Below are positions 59,011-64,000 of a DNA stretch of 64,000 nt, piece by piece. The translations under genes and the position numbers were made by a program. The stretch is taken from positions 60,633 to 124,632 of the forward strand of contig NZ_CAHJWJ010000007.1 in assembly GCF_903642285.1 (NCBI RefSeq). Direction: 5' to 3'. The notes under the pieces are model-generated. The model worked only from the letters and a program-made list of their open reading frames with translations, ran no database searches and was not told where the DNA came from. Within the stretch, counting starts at the first letter, position 1. The number at the start of each line of letters is the position of its first letter. The DNA comes from Sphingomonas bacterium. Lineage in GTDB: Bacteria > Pseudomonadota > Alphaproteobacteria > Sphingomonadales > Sphingomonadaceae.

Positions 59011-59042
59011 AAAAAAAGGCGCGGGAGACATGCTCCCGCGCC
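59011..59042 (-). terminator. Rho-independent terminator for the Gly/Tyr-rich protein gene
   Basis: Read on the minus strand: GGCGCGGGAG, a five-base loop, CTCCCGCGCC, then seven T residues. It lies 25 bases after the stop of the gene at 59067-59432. Confidence 0.9.
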
Positions 59043-59066
59043 CCTTCCGATCTGGATCCCGGCTGC

Positions 59067-59432
59067 TCAGTTGCAGACGCGGACCGGCACGTTCTGACCG
59101 TAATACGGGTCCCAATGCCACTGGTTCCAGCAACGCGGTGCATAATAGCCGCGCGGATAAGCGTAATAGCCGGGTCCCGGACCATAATAGCCGCGGCCAT
59201 AATAGCCGCCATGGTAATAGCCGTAATGATTGCTGGCGATCGCCGCACCGACGCCCAGCCCGACAAGCCCGCCGAGTACCGCTGCGCCGCCCGCACCGAT
59301 CCCGCCGCGGCCATGATAGCCATAGCCACCATGATAGCCGCCGTAACGCTGCGCTTCCGCCGGAGCCGCTGCCGTCAGGGCGGTCGCCGCCAACGCGATG
59401 CCCAGACCCGCCTTCTTCAACAATCCGTTCAT
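59067..59432 (-). CDS. Small secreted Gly/Tyr-rich protein
   Basis: A 121-residue protein with a signal peptide (MNGLLKKAGLGIALAATALTAAAPAEA), a Gly-rich glycine-zipper-like segment (GGIGAGGAAVLGGLVGLGVGAAI), and a YGGYYGRGYYGPG-type tail with two Cys near the C-terminus. Such proteins are common in alphaproteobacteria and are probably exported or outer-membrane associated. The function is unknown. The ATG at 59432 has a strong GGAGG before it. A terminator follows. Confidence 0.8.
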   Translation of the reverse strand: MNGLLKKAGLGIALAATALTAAAPAEAQRYGGYHGGYGYHGRGGIGAGGAAVLGGLVGLGVGAAIASNHYGYYHGGYYGRGYYGPGPGYYAYPRGYYAPRCWNQWHWDPYYGQNVPVRVCN

Positions 59433-59550
59433 TTCGAGCCTCCTCAATTTCGCCCGGTCCGCATCGGATATAACGCACGAGGTGCGACCGTGTTTCAGGG
59501 ATTAGCCGAGTCGGCCTGAACCGACCCGGAATGCGTCGTTAAGATGAGGT

Positions 59551-60555
59551 TTATGCTGGCGGCACCCGCGTGGACCGGCTCCGCCGCGGCTTGACCGACG
59601 CAACCCCGTTCACCGCAGGCGCCGCCAGCGCCCCCACCCCGCCATCCGCTTCCACACCCAGCATCGTGCGCGCGACGAAGTCCGGCATGTCCGCGCCGGT
59701 CAGCGTCCAGTGCGGCTCGTACGGCCGCGACAGGTCGTCCTCCTCGATCGTCACGCCCGATTCCAGCGTGCCGTGATACGGATGGGCCTGAAGGCCGACA
59801 CGGATAAAGTCTTCGTCGGGATCATCGGCCAGCGCGGCGTCGGCGGTATCGCCCCCTTCCGCGATCACCGCGTCCAGCGCACGCTTGCGCGCCGCACACG
59901 CCGCCAGCGCGTCGGCGATCGCCGCGTGCGCCTCGCCGTCCAGCGCGACCCCGGCGAACGCCGCCATGGTATCCGCCGGATCCGCCTGATCCGCCGCATC
60001 GCCGGTGATGACGGTCCGCACCGTCGTCGTGGACGCCTGCGCGACCGCCCCGCCCGCCTGGCCCGCGCCGACGGGCGCGCCATCGCCGACCGCCGCCGAC
60101 GCGCTCGCCTCGGCCCGGCTGCTGAAATACTGGATCGTCGTACGCTTGCCAGACGCGTCCTGCCCGTAATGGCGCAGGCAGAACATCAGCAGCGCATCGT
60201 TGCGCTTGCGGTTGAAACCCATGAGCTTGCCGCCGACGAACACCGGGACCAGCTGCCCGTCGATCGCGCGTTCGAACGCGATGTCCTTCAGCCGCTGCAC
60301 CCCGAAGTCCAGTGCCGCCTCCCAGGCGCGTCGGAACTCCTCCGCCCCCGGCGCACGGCGCAGCGTATAGCAATTCGCCTGCGCCATGTTGACCATCGCC
60401 GCCGCCCGGCTGACGCTGCCGGTATCCGCGAGCGCTTCGATAAACGCGCGCTGCCGCTCGGGCGTCCAGCCGTCGTGGCGATATTGGCGGGGGACCGGGG
60501 TGAAGTCCGGGACGGCCGGTCGCGCGTCGGCGGCGACGGGGGTGCGGTTCTGCAT
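59551..60555 (-). CDS. HTH protein, terminase-small-subunit-like N-terminus
   Basis: A 334-residue protein. The N-terminal WTPERQRAFIEALADTGSVSRAAAMVNMAQANCYTLRR has the HTH layout seen in phage terminase small subunits and related DNA-binding proteins, followed by EFRRAWEAALDFGVQRLKDIAFERAIDG. The rest is acidic and Ala-rich. No large terminase or phage gene is nearby, so it is probably a chromosomal DNA-binding protein of a lineage-specific family. The ATG at 60555 is chosen with AAAGGA upstream. Confidence 0.6.
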   Translation of the reverse strand: MQNRTPVAADARPAVPDFTPVPRQYRHDGWTPERQRAFIEALADTGSVSRAAAMVNMAQANCYTLRRAPGAEEFRRAWEAALDFGVQRLKDIAFERAIDGQLVPVFVGGKLMGFNRKRNDALLMFCLRHYGQDASGKRTTIQYFSSRAEASASAAVGDGAPVGAGQAGGAVAQASTTTVRTVITGDAADQADPADTMAAFAGVALDGEAHAAIADALAACAARKRALDAVIAEGGDTADAALADDPDEDFIRVGLQAHPYHGTLESGVTIEEDDLSRPYEPHWTLTGADMPDFVARTMLGVEADGGVGALAAPAVNGVASVKPRRSRSTRVPPA

Positions 60556-60687
60556 GGGCAACGGTCCTTTCGCGCGAGTCGGTGGCGGGTGTGGCGAAAG
60601 CGGCGCGTGTAGGACAGGGTTTTGTTTTTGGTTTGTTCTGATTAATGCACGCGGCGACGATCGCCGGAGGGGCGGCGATCGAATTGA

Positions 60688-61121
60688 TTAGTCGCGCCGG
60701 ACCTCCACCACGCGCCGCAGAGCGGCCAGTTCGAGGATCCGACCGATGATCGTGTCGTACAGCCTCGGCGGGATGAAGCCGTAAGCGAAACGGTCTTGCT
60801 GCCGGGCACTGGCCGAATATCGTAGCCGGGCCAAGCGAACTGGTTGACTTCATCCAGCACGATCCAGGAGCGATCGTCATCGAGGCCGAGCGCCTGTTTG
60901 ACGCGGGGCGGCAGCTCGATCGCCTCCCCGTCCTTCGCTGGCGGGGTGTGTGTGATCGGTGCGACCGTCACGCGCGGCGCGCCGCCCTTGGAGTTTTGCA
61001 CCGCGAGGACGATGACGCTGGGTCGGACCTTGCGGCCTTCCTCCTGCCCTTTGCGATGTTCGTGCCGCCACAGATAGGCATAGGGGATGACCAGGCCCGG
61101 TTCCGGAGTAGGAAGCGACAT
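60688..61121 (-). pseudogene. Frameshifted PemK/MazF-family toxin
   Basis: The N-terminal part MSLPTPEPGLVIPYAYLWRH, KVRPSVIVLAV and WIVLDEVNQFAWPGYDIRPV fits PemK/MazF-type endoribonuclease toxins. After about residue 108 the frame becomes non-sense (KTVSLTASSRRGCTTR) and runs on to a stop at 60642. In the next frame the C-terminus continues as DRFAYGFIPPRLYDTIIGRI then LELAALRRVVEVRRD and a stop at 60688. One missing base near 60795-60797 (AAGACC where AAAGACC would restore the frame, to 144 residues) explains it. The antitoxin gene is intact, 10 bases upstream. A sequencing error is possible. Confidence 0.72.
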
Positions 61122-61131
61122 TCACTGGGGC

Positions 61132-61395
61132 TCAATCCATCAGCGCATCGAGATGGTCGTGGCGAGAATCCATCCGCGATGCCGCCAGCGCCTTCAACGT
61201 CGCGCCATCCAGCTCCTCTACCGTCAGGGCGGTAGGGACGGTCGCCTTGAGACGCTGATATTCGTCATAGTCGCGGGCGGATACGAAATAGCCGGTGACC
61301 CGGTTGTGCGTCACCACGGCGACCGGCTCGCGCTGGGCTTCCTCGCGATAGCGACCGAAATTGCGGGCGAACTCGGTTGCGGCGACTTGGGTCAT
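61132..61395 (-). CDS. Phd/YefM-family antitoxin
   Basis: An 87-residue protein: MTQVAATEFARNFGRYREEA, then EPVAVVTHNRVTGYFVSARDYDEYQRL, the Phd/YefM antitoxin fold that binds DNA and neutralises the toxin through its C-terminus. A strong AAAGGAG lies just before two tandem ATGs. It is directly upstream of the PemK-like toxin on the minus strand, the usual antitoxin-first order. The pairing of a Phd-type antitoxin with a PemK/MazF-like toxin is less common than with Doc or RelE. Confidence 0.8.
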   Translation of the reverse strand: MTQVAATEFARNFGRYREEAQREPVAVVTHNRVTGYFVSARDYDEYQRLKATVPTALTVEELDGATLKALAASRMDSRHDHLDALMD

Positions 61396-61541
61396 CATGT
61401 GCTCCTTTGCATTCTACGATACATTACGTAAAATGCGGGTTTTGCGCAATCCCTGCTTGCTAATCTAATTTGCGTTGCCGCCGAAGAAAATTGAGAACGG
61501 TGAAAACGGCGCTACGGTGCTCCAGAAAAGGGGAGCGGGAG

Positions 61542-63416
61542 ATGGGAAGAGCAATGTTGATCGGGCACTGGAAAAGATTCACCCGAAGTTCGATATTTCT
61601 CACGTTGGGGTTCGCCTTATCTGCCGAGGCCCCGACCATCTCGTTCGATCAAACGCTCGCCGTGGCGATCACTAACCTTTCGCAGGTGGCAGTACGCGAT
61701 GGGCGCGGCTCGCTTGCACGCGATTTAGCCGTAACGCTTTTAAGCAAAAAACGGTGCGACCAAGCAATCGGTCTTCTTCAAGCCAACCCGGATGCGCTCA
61801 CGACAAATGCGGATCAGGTTGCCCGCGCGGCTGTTCGATACGGTGACACAGGGTGCCTCATTGCGGTTGCGACCGTGCTGGCCAAGACGGAGCCGTCAGT
61901 TGACGAACTTCTTTCTTCCACTGCGCCGGAGGCCCACCATCTCGCGGGCGCGCTGCTCACCGTCGCCGGACGAAGTGAGGGCGCGGCAGCGATCCGACGG
62001 GCCGAGGTGGCAATGGCTGCACCCCCTCCCTCGTTACCGCCACTGCCAGAAACCGCGCCTCCGCGGCTGCGCGCTCTGATCGAAGGATTACAACTTCGAC
62101 AGCGAATGCAGGAAAAGCTGTCCGGACGGACACTGGCCGACGAGCGGGTCTGGGACGCGCGCATTACCGAGTTGTCTATATATGACTCCTCCGGGCAGCC
62201 CGATGGGCGGTATGCGATGGCGCTGGATCGGTACGCAGCAGCAGCTCTTGCCGCAGGTTCTAAAGTGCCTGCCGGAGCGCTGGATGACCTCGCGACCCGC
62301 TGCCTAAAGCTTGGCCGCCGCGATCGTGCGGCGGTGCTGATGGATGCTGCGGTCCGGAATGAGGATAACCCGAACACGGAGCATTCACTTGCTTCGCGCG
62401 AGTTCGACGTTCTTTTAGAAAAGGGAAAGTATACGGAAGCAGCGGCGCTGATCTACACTATAGATCCTGCAAAAGCGCCAGTGCTGATTGACGTTGCCCT
62501 AACAGAAATCATGTTCGACCAACCGGTCATCTTGCTACCTTATCAGTCAGCCTTTGACCGTTGGTCGGACAGTCAACCGGCAAGAGCAGCGGCATGGTTC
62601 AGCGAACTCGCGCTTCAACTAGCAAGCCATGGCGAAACCGCTGACGCTCGGGCGACCTTGGCAAACTCGCTACATCGGCTGGAAAAGGCGAAGAGCGATG
62701 AAGAGTGGAGCGCCGCGCAGACCACCGCCGTCCAAGCGGCTGCCTTGTTGGGTAATGACAACGCGGCTTGGTCTCTCGCGTCTACCAGCCGCGCCGATCA
62801 TGACAGCTATGTTGGGCTGGTCTCCGCGATCGCGTTGGGAGCATTAAACGCGGGGCGAGACGCAAGCGCCGACCGCGCCCTCGCTCAACTTTCAAAGGAG
62901 GAGCAGGGCTATGTCTACGAGCGCGCGTTGGGCGGGGCGTTTCGTGCTTCGGTGAAAGCTCGCCAGCGTATCATTGAGCGAGCGCTGGCCTTCGCTGGAA
63001 AAGCTGAGGTGCTGCAAGCACGTCGCATCTATGCATCGTTGGCACAGGAAGCCGCGAGCCAACTAGACCTGCCGGACATCGTTGCCACGATCCTATCAGC
63101 CGCACTTCCGGCCCAACGTGGCTCACTTGCCGTAGATGCCGCGTTCCACGCTTTTGTCAGCGCGGAGGTCGCCAGGGAGAAAGGCCAGCCGGGACCAGAA
63201 ACAGAAGGGCGCCATCGCGGGTCTGTTCTGGCGCAAACCGCACTAAAAGAACTTTCGAACCTTTCTGACGAAGATAAGGTGAAGCTTTCACAGCAGCTTT
63301 GCACCGGTCTCAGCGACTTGGCGTCCAGCAGGCGTGTGGCCGATGCCATTACAGACCCGTATAAGCGCGAGCAGGCTTACCTAACGTTAATCGCTCGGAC
63401 GCCTCTCCGGAGTTGA
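61542..63416 (+). CDS. Exported helical protein of unknown function
   Basis: A 624-residue protein with a likely signal peptide (around RSSIFLTLGFALSAEAP). The rest is Ala/Leu-rich and helical, with recurring pairs such as ARDLAVTLLSKKRCDQAIGLL and AALAAGSKVPAGALDDLATRCLKLGRRDRAAVLMDAAV, suggesting a TPR- or solenoid-like fold. No catalytic motif was recognised. GGAG lies before the ATG chosen; an in-frame ATG four codons later is possible. Codon use and base composition are less GC-rich than the window average, and it adjoins a toxin-antitoxin module, so it may have been acquired. Confidence 0.6.
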   Translation: MGRAMLIGHWKRFTRSSIFLTLGFALSAEAPTISFDQTLAVAITNLSQVAVRDGRGSLARDLAVTLLSKKRCDQAIGLLQANPDALTTNADQVARAAVRYGDTGCLIAVATVLAKTEPSVDELLSSTAPEAHHLAGALLTVAGRSEGAAAIRRAEVAMAAPPPSLPPLPETAPPRLRALIEGLQLRQRMQEKLSGRTLADERVWDARITELSIYDSSGQPDGRYAMALDRYAAAALAAGSKVPAGALDDLATRCLKLGRRDRAAVLMDAAVRNEDNPNTEHSLASREFDVLLEKGKYTEAAALIYTIDPAKAPVLIDVALTEIMFDQPVILLPYQSAFDRWSDSQPARAAAWFSELALQLASHGETADARATLANSLHRLEKAKSDEEWSAAQTTAVQAAALLGNDNAAWSLASTSRADHDSYVGLVSAIALGALNAGRDASADRALAQLSKEEQGYVYERALGGAFRASVKARQRIIERALAFAGKAEVLQARRIYASLAQEAASQLDLPDIVATILSAALPAQRGSLAVDAAFHAFVSAEVAREKGQPGPETEGRHRGSVLAQTALKELSNLSDEDKVKLSQQLCTGLSDLASSRRVADAITDPYKREQAYLTLIARTPLRS

Positions 63417-63757
63417 CGGCTAGGTTGCAGCATCCGCCTATGATGCAAAAATCAAAGGTTTTGCATCATCCGGAAAATCGGGGGAGTCGGGGTACTTCCA
63501 CGATGCATAAATCCGATGCACAATCCGAGCACGATGATCGACACAACAATGGTCGTTCCTGCAGGACGCTCGTTCGATAACCGGGATGCCACGATGCTTG
63601 AAGCCGGACATGTCCGCCCGGCCTTCAGGTCCTCATGCCCATACCGCCGCCGCAAAGCCGCTCTTCGATTGCCTGCAAGCCAGGCGCTCAGGACAGAACG
63701 TCGGACCTCGCTTGAGCGAGGCCGGCCGGGCGAGCCGCGGCTAGGCCGCGTCACAGC
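63417..63757. other. Gene-free region with GATGCA repeats
   Basis: The 341 bases before the typA end have no convincing gene; short overlapping frames on both strands look like noise. GATGCAAAAATC (63442), GATGCATAAATC (63502) and GATGCACAATC (63515) are similar, and TGATGCAAAA/TTTTGCATCA form a perfect 10-base-pair stem at 63441-63468. Confidence 0.6.
63441..63468. repeat. Perfect 10-base inverted repeat
   Basis: TGATGCAAAA, eight bases, TTTTGCATCA. It lies 24 bases after the unknown helical protein gene and could act as a hairpin or protein site; no T-run follows. Confidence 0.6.
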
Positions 63758-64000
63758 CTAGGCCGTGACCTTCGCCCGGCTCGCCTTCTTCCGCTCGTTC
63801 GCATCCAGATGCCGCTTGCGCAGCCGGATCGACTTCGGCGTCACCTCGACCATCTCGTCGTCGTCGATATAGGCGATCGCCTGTTCCAGCGTCGCGCGCT
63901 TGGGCGGGCTCAGGCGGACCTGGTCGTCCTTGCCGCCCGACGCGCGGAAGTTGGTCAGCGCCTTGGTCTTCATCGGGTTGACCTCGAGGTCGTCGGGCTT
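63758..64000 (-). CDS. typA: TypA/BipA GTPase, C-terminal end (cut by window edge)
   Basis: The 80 visible residues, KPDDLEVNPMKTKALTNFRA, then SGGKDDQVRLSPPKRATLEQ and the tail EVTPKSIRLRKRHLDANERKK, match the C-terminus of the ribosome-binding translational GTPase TypA/BipA. The GTPase domain and start are outside the window. The stop precedes a gene-free region. Confidence 0.93.
   Translation of the reverse strand, partial: KPDDLEVNPMKTKALTNFRASGGKDDQVRLSPPKRATLEQAIAYIDDDEMVEVTPKSIRLRKRHLDANERKKASRAKVTA

Noticed and set aside
59551..60555. Phage remnant around the terminase-like protein
   Set aside because: No portal, capsid, integrase or attachment site nearby, so a prophage is not supported.
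63452..63761. Short frames on both strands between the helical protein gene and typA
   Set aside because: They overlap each other on opposite strands, lack good ribosome-binding sites and motifs, and one runs into the typA end.

Overview
The window is a GC-rich chromosomal segment of an alphaproteobacterium, most likely a Sphingomonas-like member of the Sphingomonadales. Support: several TonB-dependent receptors (one Oar-like), a FecI/FecR/receptor triad, a DUF4167 protein, a DUF3297 protein, the era-rnc-lepB order, and several families of palindromic intergenic repeats familiar from sphingomonad genomes. No rRNA, tRNA, CRISPR array, prophage or insertion sequence was recognised. Both window edges cut genes: transaldolase on the left and typA/bipA on the right.

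Layout. 1-3470 (minus): pentose phosphate cluster tal-tkt-rpiA. 3651-9841 (plus): a complete RND efflux operon (lipoprotein adaptor, inner-membrane pump, outer-membrane channel with a Gly/Thr-rich loop). 9885-12683 (plus): a tightly packed class III PHA synthase cluster (PhaE-like, PhaC, a GNAT acetyltransferase, a lipase-like hydrolase). 12786-17478 (minus): DUF4167 protein, prmC, prfA, hisS. 17529-23684 (plus): DUF1345 membrane protein, M61 peptidase, pyrophosphatase, PEP carboxylase. 23919-26280 (minus): era, rnc, lepB. 26396-30848 (plus): pgi, a DUF4174 protein, an orphan VapB-like antitoxin, gor and a TraB/Tiki-like protein. 30899-34406: enoyl-CoA hydratase, thiolase, a small unknown gene and a TetR regulator with visible operators.

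34464-46239 is envelope and surface-signalling territory: two GT39-like membrane glycosyltransferases, an integral membrane protein, a GT2 glycosyltransferase, a ChbG/HpnK-type deacetylase, the ECF sigma/FecR/STN-TonB receptor triad, and a TPP-dependent enzyme. 46425-58604 holds ligA, an Oar-like receptor, a LytS/LytTR two-component pair, another TonB-dependent receptor and an ABC-F ATPase. 58689-60555 (minus) holds DUF3297, a Gly/Tyr-rich secreted protein and an HTH protein. 60688-63757 looks like accessory DNA: a Phd/PemK-type toxin-antitoxin module whose toxin is frameshifted, then a 624-residue secreted helical protein of unknown function in lower-GC sequence, then about 340 bases with no convincing gene but with GATGCA repeats. 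The window ends in the 3' end of typA.

The most notable observations are the single-base frameshift in the PemK-like toxin, the TetR operator set, a palindromic repeat that appears translated as the N-terminus of PrmC, the repetitive predicted surface loop of the efflux channel, and the unknown helical protein. I saw no clear evidence of a wholly new multi-gene system.
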